NCBI GenBank assembly: GCA_015680685.1
Contig: MNCI01029463.1
Location: forward strand, 132,234-179,491
Length of the DNA: 47,258 nucleotides
Direction of reading: 5' to 3'
DNA from: Gnetum montanum
Taxonomy: Eukaryota > Streptophyta > Gnetopsida > Gnetales > Gnetaceae
A model generated the notes under the pieces. The model did not search any database and was not told the origin of the DNA. It worked only from the letters and a program-made list of their open reading frames with translations. The position numbers and the translations under genes were made by a program. Below are positions 9,806-22,197 of this stretch, piece after piece (the stretch's first letter is position 1; every line of letters starts with the position of its first letter).

Positions 9806-11455
9806 AGTGTTGTTCATGGAATGTTAGGGGCCTCTCAGACCCTCGTAGAAGATATATAGTTCGAGATTATATTTGGAGACATTCCTTTAACATTGTTTGT
9901 TTTTAAGAAGTTAAAATCCAAGGATTCAATCTTCAAATCTGCTGCCAGAGCATTTTTTCCAATAGTTCTTATGTTTCTACTCACCATGAACATGGTAAAG
10001 GGAGGGGGCTATAATTTTTCTCCATAATAAGTGGCAAGAGTCTATTCTTAATCACGGTTGTGATAATTTAGGGCATTGTAGTTGGGTTCGATTATGGTAC
10101 GTTAATGAAATCTTAGGGATTATCTCCATTTATGCTCCTTGTCACTCAACTGATCAGAAGCTCTTGTGGAATTGGCCTAGGCACAACATACCCAAAGCTA
10201 AGTGGATTATTGCAGGGGACTTCAACATGACTGAGTATCCAAAGGATAAATTTGGAGGGCAAAGAGGTGGTTTAGATAATAGGGAGCTTTCTGAGTAGCT
10301 CTCATTGAAACATCAATTAAAGTTGCAAGAAGCTAATGAAAACTACTCCTCTTCTAGTACTTCTAACTAGCTTACTTGGAGTAACACTAGACATGGTACT
10401 TTTTACATCTCTTCTCGGTTGGATCGGGTTTATCTATCTACGAATCCTCTTATTCATTTTACTTCTACCAATGGTGCCCCTATCTAAGCAAATTATACCT
10501 AGGTTTTGTCAGATCATTATCCTATTCATTAGTCTCTTTCCCACTCTGGTAACTCCTACTCTTCTAACGATCTTCATATTTTTAACATTTCCTTTCTTCA
10601 TAGTAACTCCCTTTGCTCTCTATTGATGCAAAGATGGAATTTGCATCCTAAACCCCTTGGTGAAGATGGTTGGATTGATTGGTGGACTAATGCTTGTACC
10701 CGCCTCCAACAGTTTTCCAAACATGCATGTAAATTGGTAGCTTCACGACTATGTTCTTACAAGTCCAACCTTCATAAGGAAATATCCTTACTTCAAAATA
10801 CCATTAATAAAGATGAAGTTACTGAGGCCCAATTTAGTCATTTGAAACTTGCCAAGGAGAACCTATGTATAATGGATCACTATGAAGCTAGAGGTGCTCA
10901 CCTCCGTGCTCGTCTCTCTTGGCTCCGCATGGGTGACTAGGCTACTAATGGCTTTTTTCATCTCCTCAAAGGGGGGAACCCATCTCATAAAATTCTAGCT
11001 ATTCAAGTCGAAGATAATATCTTCACCTCCAAGGATGACATTTTACAGGCCTTCTTTGAGTTCTACTCTCAAATTTTTCGAAAAGAGGCGATTGACCCCA
11101 CTATAGTTAATACTTGCTTAGGAGCTATTACTCCTTTTAATTGCTCCATCTTTGGTGATGCTTCTCTTCTTTCCAAACAGGATCTTGGTAATGCTCTTCA
11201 ACAACTCCATGATGGTAAAGCCCCTGGTATGGATGGCCTTCCCATAGAATTTTTTAAGAAATTATGGCCTACTCTTCAAGACATTGTTTATAGTGTGTAT
11301 AAGGAAACTCTTAGGGAAGGATCCTTTGGTAAGCAGATTAATGCTGGTATTATTAAGCTTCTCCCCAAGTTAGGAGATCGTATGAGCATAAGTAATTAGT
11401 GCCCTATCACTCTTTTAAATGTTATCTATAAAATAGTTGCCAAAGCTATAGCTAA
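9802..11455 (+). pseudogene. LINE ORF2, first part: endonuclease and N-terminal RT
   Basis: Begins MKCCSWNVRGLSDPRRR at 9802, the start of the apurinic-endonuclease-like domain that nicks the target (WNxRGL; the expected 'CLQE' metal-binding Glu motif is present as CF-stop-EVK). Endonuclease continues to about 10320 (an AGDFN-type motif near 10216) through several shifts. The linker (10623-10940: WNLHPKPLGEDG ... ARLSWLRMGD) is well preserved. RT begins with DGKAPGMDGLPIEFFKKLW near 11213 and breaks off at AKAIAN (11451-11455), where the LTR element is inserted. The normally Trp-containing NWRPI motif reads N-stop-CPI, one base change from TGG to TAG. Confidence 0.8.
11451..11455. repeat. 5-bp target-site duplication of the LTR element (partner at 20086-20090)
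   Basis: gctaa precedes TGATG at 11456 and follows CATTA at 20085. Joining the LINE across one copy restores a continuous reading (AKAIAN, then LKPFLPHLISKEQTG). Confidence 0.85.
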
Positions 11456-12257
11456 TGATGAGTGGCAAGGTACCCCTACACTCAACCATACGAATACGAG
11501 CGTTCTCACGTGCGATCTAGTTGAACTCCGCAGATGAACTAGTTGTGGCACCTAAATTGTTATCCTTAGGTCGCAGTTCGTTGTCTTCCCACCTCACTAG
11601 TATTAGCTTTTTCACATATGGTTTAGTCCAAAGTGAGGTGTATGATGTGTTCCTAATTCTAACGCTACTCCTGAAGGCAGTGGAAAATAATATTAACTAC
11701 GCTAAGCTAGGAGGAAAAAGGGTAAGAAAATATAATCTAGCCTAAGTGCGATGAGCAGCCAATTCCTTGATCATCCGTACACATCTTAGACCTTGTGCAT
11801 GACTACCACTGGGATTACCAAGCACAGATCCTAGGTATGCGACTGGGATACCAAGTAGTCACACTTAAATGCTCGTAATGAAGTCATACTCATTCTGCGT
11901 TACTAGGAGTTTGAGGGTGAGAGAGAAAGTAGTAAATAACAAATAAATAAATAAACAAAGTGAATGCTACAATGATGAAGTAATCTCAATCTTTATTGTC
12001 GGTCATGTGCGCGTCCAAGTACATCACACTCAAATAAAGAATGTCGTACAATTACATTCACCACACTGTGGGCAGACACGGGAAAATAATCTATCTCTGG
12101 AGTGATCAAACTACCAAAGCTTCGCTACTTCTATTCTATTCCTCTCAACAAGGGAGAGCCGCTTCTTATTTATAGACATTGCGGCAGACTGCGATATCGC
12201 ATATGTAATATTGCAAGGGATGCGATATCGCGGCCCATGCGATATTGCGTCCCATCA
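11456..12257 (-). repeat. Left (3') LTR of the non-autonomous element
   Basis: 802 bp, 5-bp terminal inverted repeats TGATG/CATCA. Read on the minus strand: a short U3 of GCGATATCGC-type palindromes (about 12180-12250), TATAAATA at 12167-12174, then a long R-U5 to 11456. It aligns along its whole length with 19242-20085. Confidence 0.9.
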
Positions 12258-12270
12258 TACCCCCACGACT
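12258..12270 (-). other. Polypurine tract candidate
   Basis: Immediately inside the left LTR. On the minus strand it reads gtcgtgggggta followed by TGATG. A G-rich tract touching the 3' LTR is the expected plus-strand primer of a minus-oriented element. Confidence 0.6.
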
Positions 12271-12519
12271 GAATAAAAACTCATCCTCGAGTTACAAAGA
12301 GAACAAGCTCCATTGATTACACAGTGGATAGGTATGGGATTATTAACTGGAAAAAAGAAATGGAATAATGCCATAGTGTGGGAAGACAAAACACAGAAAA
12401 ATGCTACAACTACAAAAAATGGGAACTCACGTAGTTCTTGGTGGCGGTGGCTCCTCCATGGGTGCTTTCCCTTTGTCATGTGCTCCAGGCTTTGAAGCTT
12501 GATGGTGTTGAGGTATGGC

Positions 12520-15208
12520 CTAGAGCTTCTCCTCTTCGGTCTGAGGGTCTTTTTCCATCCATGCAAATGTTCTGATGTTTGATGGAGTCGGCACCTCCCA
12601 CGGATAGGGTAGTTGCAGGAACATATGGTTGGCTTTGACATACCATGCCGCGAACACCCTTCGTTCCTTTTCATAGGCTCTAGCCTTTTCCTTGTATTTA
12701 TGAAGATCTATTAGCCATCGAGCCAAGTCAGTTGCAATGTCTTTCAATCCTTGGTAGCTTACCTTTACCACCTCAAGTTCAGAATTTGCGACATCTAGTT
12801 TCTCAACCAGCTTCTTGCGCTCTGCAAATTCTGCTTCATATTTGATATGGGTGCAAACTACCTGTTGCTCGAGCTCTGACCTCGAGCACCCTGCTATTAA
12901 CATGGCAAGGTTGGCATATCTAAGGTTTTCCAACTCCATGTATTCTATCAAGTCCTGGATCTGCAGGTCCCTATTTTTAACTTCCGCTTGGTGGGCGAAG
13001 GTGTAAGTGTCCAATATGGTCCTCTAATCAGTGTGTTGAGCACTGATAGTGTTAATTTGAGCCTTGGCCATATAGATCTTCGTCTCTAGGATTTGTTTGT
13101 ACATCCCTACCTAATCACGGAAGTGCTCCTTCAGCTTCTCATGTCGTTTAGCCTCATTCTGCCATGCACTTATCTCAATTGCTGACTTTTGGCGAATAGC
13201 GCGTACCTCCTCCATTGAGAGGGTTTAGTTTGCTCTGGCTAAACGGCTTACATCTTGGTTGACCCGAATGATTTGTTCTCGTAGTTGATGAAAGTGTTCA
13301 TCGAGAACATTCTTTTGTTTCTCTACAGCGGTCAACCAAAGATTGTCTGCGACCAATTGCTTATTTTCTTCTTCTTAGGCCTTGAGTGCCTTAAGATGCG
13401 CATGGGTTTACGCTTGTGATGCGGAGGCATCCCAAACATCCGTCTCCTTTTCTCCTACCACCTTCTTATTCTCTGCTATTAATTTTGTTAGTTGCTCTGT
13501 TACAAAATTTTCTAACTGGTCTGTGGGAACAAATTGCAGAGGATCCCGCTGTGCTACTTGTAAGGCCATGAGCTACTCTTGTAATTTCTGCACTTCAGCT
13601 TCAGCATGCTCGGCCCTCACTTCGGATATGACCAGCTTCCCCTTTGTGGAAATAAGGTCTGATTGAATTGTTGTGACATCTTGAGGGATGTCAAACAAAG
13701 ACGTCATTACTTGTCCTATTTGAAGCAATCTGTCAAGTACATCCTCATGTTCCGCAGGAGTCATTGAGGTCCCAGTAAGAGTTTGAGCATCCCGTGCTCC
13801 TAAGAGATTTGTCGGTGGCACAACAGGTACATTAAAGGATTCCTTGATGTGATCAGCGATCACTTTAGCAATTGCCATGACATTTTGGTGTTGCATGACC
13901 ACCACAGTGGCCCCTTCACCAGTCTCTAACTACACTTGAAAAGATGTCGCGTTTCCTAAGATCTGTTGTGACCATCTGCTTTCCCCTCCTATTTGAATTG
14001 ATAATTCATCCCTTGTGCGATCTACTGAAACTGTAGGCTGACTAGCATCGTTGATGACGCGGAAGAGGTTTGCGTCATCACGACTTCCCCAATTGACCAT
14101 CTCAATAATGGCCCTAAGATGGCTCATCGACAATCTGTAGTTTTGTGGTGGTGGCGACTAATCCTGACCTGTGCCAGGCCCTGCTTCTTGTTGTTGGCTA
14201 GGACCTATGGTTGGAGGTTGACTGGGTCCTGCAAGTTGAGTTGCAGGTGGTCCAGTCATTTGTTCTTCTTCTTCATCTAGTCTTAGCTCTTCGCTAGTGC
14301 TCTTTCCTGGAGCTAGTGCCTTTAGTAATTCGGCATAAGAAGCATTCTAGGCTTTTTGGAGGATGTCATTAGTGTACCCCCGAATACCAGCCCGTTGGCA
14401 TAGTTTTCTGATAAGACAAGGGAAGGGCAGCACCATCTTCCCTAACTTCTGTTCTTCAAATCGCCTTAGGATCTCCATCAAATATATATGGGGAAGGTTA
14501 GCGTTAACCTTTCCTATCAACACTGCACATCCTCTGGCTGCATACGTGGATATTCTTTTCAAGCCTTTTGTGGGGAAGAGGTGATATGTTCTGATTTTGA
14601 AATAAACTCGCTCTTCTATCGTCAGCTCACCAAATGCTTTGTCTTTGCCATAAGCCTTTTCTAACCAATCCTTTCGCACATCAGGGATAGGTGGATAGCT
14701 GAGCAACTTGGAGCCCTGAGTTTGGAAGGTTTAACACTTCCGAAATTGCCTGTGCAGAAAAGTCAACTATCACACCACAAATATTAACTGTGGTGCCTTG
14801 CTCCCTATTGTGCCAGAACTGGTATGTTTCACCTAAGTACTAGGCAATGCTTTTAGAGAGGACAGGCCATAAGGGAGACCCTTTGAGGTGATTCCTAATA
14901 GCCTCAAGAGCGAACTCTGCAAAAGATTTGAAGTTTAACTCCACAATCACCGCAGCGAATGTGGACTTCTCATAGATAGCCTGAACACATTTTAGGGGCA
15001 ACGTGAGTTGTTGTCCTGGTTTAGGCGTAGTAGCAGCTTCTCCTTCTACCTACCTGGACCATTTGGTAGGAGGTTCATCTTGATGGATGCCTAATGATTG
15101 CACCTCCTATTCTACTTGCTGTCCAGTAGGACCTTGTCTTCCACCTCTCTGAGCTCGTTTCGTTCCACCTTGAACAGGACCCTCCTGCTGTGCACGTTTC
15201 AGGGCCAT
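12520..15208 (-). pseudogene. Second ORF of the LTR element: putative plant transposon-protein domain plus coiled coils
   Basis: ATG at 15208 (MALKRAQQEGPVQGG), basic N terminus. One frame runs from 14706 to the stop at 12520, and a single frameshift near 14705-14725 links it to the start: about 895 codons with roughly a dozen scattered stops, nearly all TAG or TAA. Residues about 60-290 resemble the 'putative plant transposon protein' family (Pfam Transposase_32): LSYPPIPDVRKDW, HLFPTKGLKRIS, and VLPFPCLIRKLCQRAG near 14410. A Pro/Gln-rich linker follows (14340-14160). From 13900 to 12600 the chain is heptad-like, rich in Glu, Lys, Leu and Gln. Its function is unknown in this family. Length and continuity show it was maintained as one protein until recently. 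It is downstream of gag in the same direction and has its own TATA box (15676-15683). Confidence 0.7.
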
Positions 15209-15675
15209 CTGCAATCACACGGGTCAAGCGTTAGTAAGGTTGTTTTCAAAGTCAAGTTATACCTTACTACTTGCCTTAATTAAAGATCTAATGTTATCAC
15301 GTGTGATCGTGCCCAAAATTTTATAATAATGAGTCCTGTGACTTAGGTGGTTTCCATTTTAATCTCCCGATGTACCTAAGGTCATATGATTTTTGGCACA
15401 ATTATTCTAAGTGTTAGTGTTAATTACCCTAATTGATGTCCTTTGGGCAATGATAAATTTCAAAAAAGTTAGGCACTTTTCGGTAAGTGTCTCTCCCCCA
15501 CAACTAAATTGAACACTCCGGGTGCTAGCAGGTTCAAACGGAATTAAAATCGGAGCACTAGTAAGTGAGATATGAGTGAAAAAGCAAGGGTCACACAATC
15601 GCAAGTCGTAGAGAAAAATTTCAACTCCCCCTGTGTGAATGACAAAATGATGCTAAGTGTTGCGACGAGGGTACC

Positions 15676-15775
15676 TATTTATAGGTAAATAGGACGCGAT
15701 ATCACATACAATACATCGCGTAAGCAATATCATGTGGGACACGATATCGCGTACACGATATCTCGTCCCTAGTGA
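15676..15775 (-). promoter_or_regulatory. Internal promoter before ORF2, with the same palindromes as the LTR
   Basis: TATAAATA on the minus strand at 15676-15683, preceded (15694-15770) by GCGATATC-type palindromes, some degraded, linked by GTACAC. The ORF2 ATG is about 470 bp downstream. The surrounding sequence does not resemble the LTR otherwise, so this is a separate copy of the palindrome/TATA module rather than a nested LTR. Confidence 0.5.
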
Positions 15776-15789
15776 TGTGAGACACCAAG

Positions 15790-17126
15790 AAAATACCAAA
15801 TTTTTAATGATTTTTCTTAAAATTAATGTTGGAAATTGAGGACATTGTCAAGTATTAAGATGTCCTAGGGTAGTTTTATTGATTCGAAAGGCACTCTTAA
15901 TGATAATGATGTGAACTTTAGCAATAAAAATTTGGTGGTTACGAAAAAAGAAAATGTAATGGTACATTGGAACGTTAAAGTGATAGAGGGATAATAATAG
16001 GGAAAGAAATTATGTGTTTGAGTTAGAGAATCAGTGAAGATTACAAAAAATTACACAAGTGGGTCCTCCCCAAAGTAGTTTCCAACATATAATGTCCTTG
16101 TGTAACCACACTTAAAGTGTCCATGAGCACTAGAAGGGTTAAATGTAATCCGCACTAATTTGAAAAAACACACACATGTAAATATCACTGGAATGAGATG
16201 AAAATTCTATGCTACATAGGACACAAGCTACAATTACACGAACAATGAGATGAGATGAACTATAGAAGGGATCGTAGAGATTGGGACATGAGATAACTGA
16301 CCCAGGGCATAGTGAATCCTGCATGTAAAGCATGATTAATGTGTCATTAACCCATCGTTCCAAGATCAGGACCAAGTCCATTCCTCTAAGTAATGACATC
16401 GCATTGTTTCATCCCATGATGAGCAACTATGAGAGTACCATAACAACAAGGCGTACGATCACTTGGCGTTTAGTACAAGGGAGGAGTAATTTTTGTTTTA
16501 TGGCACTTTGTTTTTCTTTTTCTTCTCCTTTTTTTTCACTTTACTGAATCTAGAGAAGCCGCCAAACTTCAGGCATGGATGCATGTCTTTCCAGTGGGAC
16601 CCCCTAGAACAACATTTGATTTTTGAGTGCCCTTTTGATTACTCTTACTCCCATTTTTCATTAGATCTACAAGGATCTTAGTACGACCACGTTGCGTGAT
16701 AACTCTCACAGACGTCACCAAAGAGAATCCACAAGTCCCCTTGATGTCACACCCTAATCATTCCCTCTTGGTCCATCCTTCTTCATTCTGGGTACAATGA
16801 ACACAAAATTAATTTTTAAGTTTTAAAAATGTCAAGAATACCACTGTACCCTTGGACAAAACCTCTTATTTATAAAGTGGATAAGTGGGTGTAATGGGCT
16901 CACTATTCCAAATAATTGATCACTCATGACTTAATAACATAGAACACACCTCAACCAATGATCCACATGAGTGTTTTATTCATAGATGAGATTACTTACA
17001 AAAGCATGAAAAGACAAAAACACACAAAAAGATAACAAGATCAAACAAAAAGTTGAAAAATCAAAAATCAAAAAACAAAAAGTTGTAAAATTAAAGAAAA
17101 TGAAAAATAGTTATTAATCCTGCTTG
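15790..17126. other. Spacer between gag and ORF2
   Basis: No supported coding region on either strand. AT-rich, with T-rich and C/A-rich short tracts (for example 16500-16550 and 17000-17100). It occupies the place where protease and pol would be in an autonomous element. Confidence 0.5.
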
Positions 17127-19112
17127 TTAGTAAAATGGGGGATATCCCCCATAACTAATCAGTTGAGTATGGCAAGGATTAGTAAATAAAGGTTGAGGAT
17201 CCTTGCATGTTGGAAGTATTGGAACTTGACCATACTTAGCCCTTCGAGGTTCAAACACTTGATTATAGTAAGCATACTGGGGCACTTTATACGATGTAGT
17301 TCCTAGATAACGAGTTGACCCACTATGATGTTCATGACCGTTAGATGGTATGCAAGGATGGGGTTGTCGCTCTCCACGGTTGTGTTCATTGGGCCGGATT
17401 GTTGTTGGAGTGTGAGTTGGTGGCCTTGATGAAGTTATATGAGGCGCTGGGTTTGAAAGTAAGGGTGCACCATAGTGTGGGACTTGACCTGGGTTGGAAG
17501 ATGCAGTGGCCTTGAAATTATGTTGTCCCTTCTTACGGCCATGTTTAAAGAAAGGACGCTTTTGATGTTGAGGAGGCTTTTCACTGCTGTTAGTAGCAGT
17601 AGCACAAGTGTTGTTCATGGGCTTTTTCTGTGGCACAAACACCTTAGGAACAATTTGTGGCAATGTGGAAGGAGAGAAAGGATGAGAATGTTGAAAGTTA
17701 GGAGGAGTATAAGGTGCACAAGGTGGCGGTTGTGTTCGAGGTATGGGTTGATAGTATTGCGGAGAATAGTACTGTGGTGAGATAGAGTATGGTGGCCCGA
17801 ATGGAGAAACAGGATGTTGGACTTGATAAGCATTTGGATTCGAAAAATATGAAGAATGCCTTTAGTCTAAGGGTGGTCTCCCCCACAACTGGGATTGTTG
17901 CCACTGTGATTGAACACAGTATCTCTATATGAACTCTGGATGTAATGTGTTTCCCCAATGCTCATGTAAGTGTAACAATATTGGGCATTAGCCTTTGGGG
18001 TGATTGTACAGGCATATGTTGCATTCATACGTATGATTGGCAGTTGAACTCTTATTTGCTTTATCCCTTCTTTCCGATTGTCTACTATTTTGTCTTGCTT
18101 CTTGGGTTGTCAAAACTCTATCCCCACTGTTGTTGATATATTCTCCACACTTTTGATACATCCATTCTAACATCTTATTAATCTTTGCCTTGGCTTCTTC
18201 TAATAATTGTTGTATTGGCAAAGATGATGTTTCCACCTTGAGATTAGTTGATCTCTCCTTGTTATGATCCTGGACCTTTGTTGAGTTAATATTTTGGTCC
18301 CGTTGATGTTTTTCAACACTCTCCCATCTAGCCATTTCTCCTTCTTCTTTTGCTACCCGCTTAATAAGCTCTTGGATTTGATGGGTTCATAGTTCGTATA
18401 GCTGACCCCAGGCATATATTCCTAAGGTCTCTCTTGTTTCATTACGTAGCCCATCAATAATATGGTACATTAGCCTTTCCTCAGAAAACCCATGGCCTGG
18501 ACAGTTGTTTAATAGTGCATAATATCTTTCTAAGGCCATGTCCAAAGGTTCATGTTTTGCTTGTTTCCATCCTTGGATTTGTTTCCTCAAGGCTAAAACT
18601 CTTGCATAGGTTTGATATTTTTCATTAAATACTTCTACCATTGTTGACCAGCGTCGTATTGAATTTGGTTTTAACGATCTATACCATACTTTTGCTTGGT
18701 CAACAAGTGTCCTAGGAAAGAGCCTACGTTTTTGCCACCCATTATCAATGTTATTCCATGTGCAGGCATCGTAGAAGGCTTGTAAATGTTGATACGGGTT
18801 TAAGTCATAGCCTCCTGAAAATTTAGGAAAGTTGTTTAAATCGAGCCTGGGGAGACGACTCTCTTTATGATGCCTACATGAGATTCAAACAGCCTCTTGT
18901 ATTTGCGTTAGGCTTGTAGTGGCCAATGGGGGTTCATCGTCATCTTGTAAGTTATACTTCCATGTGTTGGGATGATGTTGTTTTCGTTCATGTTTATAAG
19001 AGACTCCCACTTCAGGTTGTATACTTCAATCTTCATCATCATATAGTTCGTTAGTTCGCCAATGAACTTCCTCACTAAGTGTGGCATTATCGTGTTCTTG
19101 TAGGAGAGGCAT
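17127..19112 (-). pseudogene. gag of the non-autonomous LTR element
   Basis: ATG at 19112 (MPLLQEHDNATLSEE). One frame is kept to the stop at 17127, about 661 codons with roughly half a dozen stops. The capsid-like part contains FPKFSGGYDLNPYQHLQAF, then W-Y-R-S-L, then the segment at 18641-18387 (FNEKYQTYARVLALRKQIQG ... HIIDGL), matching the retrotransposon gag fold. A zinc-knuckle-like CNICLYNHPKG-stop-C (CX2CX3HX4C, near 18010) follows, its Gln codon now TAG. The C terminus is Pro/Gln/Tyr-rich with a K/H-rich patch. Gag forms the particle in which the RNA is copied. A relative lies in the opposite orientation at 46415-47258. Confidence 0.8.
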
Positions 19113-19221
19113 TGTTGTGTGTGAATTTATTTGACTTTTTTTTAATTTCTTTCTAAGAGATATATCATTAAGTTCTATATAGCGACCTTGTATGATATAA
19201 CTAATCTAGATAACTAGCACC

Positions 19222-19241
19222 ATCCCCAGCAACGGTGCCTA
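19222..19241 (-). other. Primer-binding site
   Basis: On the minus strand the bases directly after the 5' LTR read tagGCACCGTTGCTGGGGAT, very close to the TGGCGCCGTTGCCGGGGA primer region common next to the 5' LTR of plant Ty3/gypsy elements. It fixes 19242-20085 as the 5' LTR. Confidence 0.8.
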
Positions 19242-20085
19242 TGATGCGTGGTGAGGTACCCCTACACTCATCCATACGAATACGAGCGTTCTCACACGCG
19301 ATCAAGTTGAACTCCGCAGACGGACTAGTTGTGGCACCTAGATCGTTATTCTTAGGTCGCAGTTCGTTGTCTTCCCACCTGGACTAGTATTAGCTTTGTC
19401 ACATATGGTTTAGTCCAAAGTGAGGTGTATGATACGTTCCTAATTCTAACACTACTCCTAAAGGCAGTGAAAAATAATATTAACTATGCTAAGCTAGGAG
19501 GAAAAAGGGTAAGAAAATCTAATCTAGCCTAAGTGCAATGAGCAACTAATTCCTTGATCATCCGTACACATCTTGGACCTCGTGCATGATTACCACTGGG
19601 ATTACCAAGCACAGATCCTAGGTATGCCACTAGGATACCAAGTAGTCACACTTAAATACTCGTAATCAAGTCGTACTCATTCCGCATTACTAGGAGTTTA
19701 AGGGTGAGAGAGAAAGTAGTAAATAACAAATAAATAAATAAATAAATAAACAAAGTGAATGCTGCAATGATGAAGTAATCTCAATCTTTATTGTCGGTCA
19801 TGTGCGCGTCCAAGTACGTCACACTCAAATAAAGAATGTCGTACAATTACATTCACCACACTGTGGGCAGACACGGGAAAATAATCTATCTCTGGAGTGA
19901 TCAAACTACCAGAGCTTCGCTACTTCTATTCTATTCCTGTCAACCAGGGAGAGCCGCTTCTTATTTATAGACATTGCGGTGGACTACGATATTGCGTACG
20001 TGAAATCGTAGGGAAAGCACGATATTGCGTACGCAATATCGCGGGGGATGCGATATCGCAGCCCATGCGATATCACGTCCCATTA
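19242..20085 (-). repeat. Right (5') LTR of the non-autonomous element
   Basis: 844 bp. TATAAATA on the minus strand at 19962-19969. U3 (about 19985-20080) again holds GCGATATCGC palindromes, with one more unit than the left LTR, which accounts for much of the length difference. The terminal base pair is changed (CATTA against CATCA). Confidence 0.9.
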
Positions 20086-22197
20086 GCTAATAAACTTAAA
20101 CCTTTTCTTCCTCATCTTATAAGCAAAGAGCAAACTGGTTTTGTTTAAGGCAAGTATATTTTAGACAACATTGTTACTACTATTGAGGGCTTGCACTGGG
20201 CTTCTTCCACTAATCAAAACGTCATTCTTCTTAAGCTTGATTTTGCTAAAGCTTACAACATGCTTGCTTGGTCCTTTTTTAAAAGTATAGTCAAACACCA
20301 TAACTTAGGTAATGTTTTTGAGAGACATATCAATCTTGTTTTGTCAGAGGCCTCTTCAGTCATTTGCATTAACCGAACCTTCTCTAAGGTCATTAGCTTC
20401 AAAAATCAATCCGATAGGGGTGCCCTTTAGCCCCTTATCTTTTCATCCTAGCTGCTGATGCTCTTGGAGCTGTTCTTAGATCTCATAATGAATCTATGAG
20501 GCTAAGAGGTATCTTTCTTCCACAACAAAGAAAGGATCTTGTTTACAGCCAGTTTGCAAATGATACTTTTATACTTTGATTGAGGACCATAATAATTTTA
20601 ACACTACCTTGCACTGCATAGATATCTACTGTACAGCCTCAGGAGCTAAGATCAATTGGAACAAAAGGCAAGCCATTCGATCTAGCTTCTCTCCTAGGCC
20701 TCCTTGGACTTATCATTTTGATATTAAGTGGCTATCTCCTACTAATATTTTCATCCCCTTAGGTATCCCTATTGCTTTATTTGCTACTCCCACTACCATA
20801 TGGAACAATGTGGTGGAAAAGGTGAAACATAAAGCTTTGAAATGGGCTCCTAAACCCTTATCTCTTGCAGGTAGATTTATCGTAGTTAATCATATTTTGA
20901 GCTCCACTCATGTCTATTACCCTTCCTTTATGGCTCCTTCCAAATCTTCCTTTCAATGCATTAACAACATTCTTAGGAATTTCCTCTTGGGGGATAAGGA
21001 TGATCACAAAGCTTTTCATCGAGTAGCTTGGGATACTTGCACTTTAAGTAAAGATCACGGGGGCTTAGGCCTTGCCTCTATTGAGCACCAGAGTATCCTC
21101 TTAGCCTCCAAATGGATGACTCGGTGTATTGAAGGAGATGAAACTTGGAAGATCCTTTTTAGGCATAACATCTCTTGTCTTGGTATTCACCATAGATGGC
21201 AAAATACTCATTGAAGCAATTGGATCATTAGTGAAGGCTCTCAGAAGATCAAAGGCTCTTTCTTGTTTAAGCAAATTTGGCGGTGTTGGAGCCAACTTAG
21301 AGGTTTGTTGCAATGGAAACCTTCCCAGATAAGCTTGCACTCTCTGTCGACACACTCGATCTGGTGGTTTCCTATTTTTAAAAAGAATGTAGGTTGTCTT
21401 TATGATGAATTCTCTCATAGAGCCAATCGTTTTGTTGACCACAATCTTCACCATATTGATCAATTATATACTCTTAGAAATGATTCTCCTACCCTCTCTT
21501 GGACACATGCAAAAGTAAAATGGGGGTTTCAAAGACAAGATATTATCATTTACCAACACATGAGCAAGTTCTCTCCAACTTTGCTGTGCATAAGTTGCAT
21601 ACTAATACTCCTTGGTATGATGATTGGTTTTGGCCGAACGGTTCCCCTCTTCGCTCTTTACGCATCTCTAAAGCCAAATCTTGGTTTCATGCGCAAGATT
21701 TTCAATTCTCCACTCTAAATAGACGTTGGAGTTTACATCTTGAGGACCACCAGTGGAAAATTATTTTTCGTTGGATTTGAACTTCCAAGGCCCAACCTAA
21801 ACATCGTTTCTTTGTTCATCAAGGTCTTCTCATTGGACATAGGCTTCATTTCTTAGGAATTGATCATCCTAAATGCCCCATTTGTAAAACAAATGACTTT
21901 TTTCAACATGTTTTTTGGGATTGCTCATTCTCTCAACACATTTGGAAATGGTGTCAATCTCTCCAAATCTTCCTTCCTAACCATTCGATTGGTTTTCCTC
22001 AATGTATCTTTCAAGATGATTGTGTTAAGCATCACCTTCAAAAAGCTTGGAAAATCCTCTTATTTGAGATTATCTTCTTTATTTGGAAATGTCGCCTAGA
22101 TGCTTGGTATCAAAACACAAACTACAATGAATTTGACTACGGTATAAAATGCTCTATTGCTAGTATTATTCAACTTCAATGTAGGCTTTATCAATAA
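20086..22197 (+). pseudogene. LINE ORF2, second part: RT palm, thumb and zf-RVT domain
   Basis: Resumes with KLKPFLPHLISKEQTGFV, continuous in sense with the part before 11455. RT motif A is LLKLDFAKAYNMLAW (near 20225). The catalytic F-A-D-D box reads F-A-N-D (near 20553), so the second Asp pair is damaged. 20576-21214 is a 212-codon open stretch of the thumb/connection. The C-terminal zf-RVT domain lies at 21780-22197, with C-P-I-C, an H-V-F-W-D-C segment and the terminal IWKCR block. Three or four frame changes and several stops are present. It would have made the reverse transcriptase of the L1 ribonucleoprotein. Confidence 0.8.

Larger units (their letters stand above)
11456..20085 (-). 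mobile_element. Non-autonomous LTR retrotransposon with gag and a second ORF but no pol (TR-GAG-like)
   Basis: LTRs at 11456-12257 and 19242-20085 are direct repeats starting TGATG and ending CATCA (CATTA in the right copy). The 5-bp duplication gctaa stands at 11451-11455 and 20086-20090. The primer site next to the right LTR, the purine tract next to the left LTR, and the TATA boxes all place the coding direction on the minus strand. The 7-kb interior carries gag (19112-17127), a spacer with an internal promoter, and ORF2 (15208-12520). I find no aspartic protease, RT, RNase H or integrase motif, so it must have used enzymes of another element. Over the first 120 bp the LTRs differ at about a dozen positions, so the insertion is old. 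Confidence 0.85.

Noticed and set aside
15210-15790. A nested solo LTR between gag and ORF2
   Set aside because: Only the TATA/palindrome part resembles the LTR. There are no TGATG/CATCA ends or target duplication.
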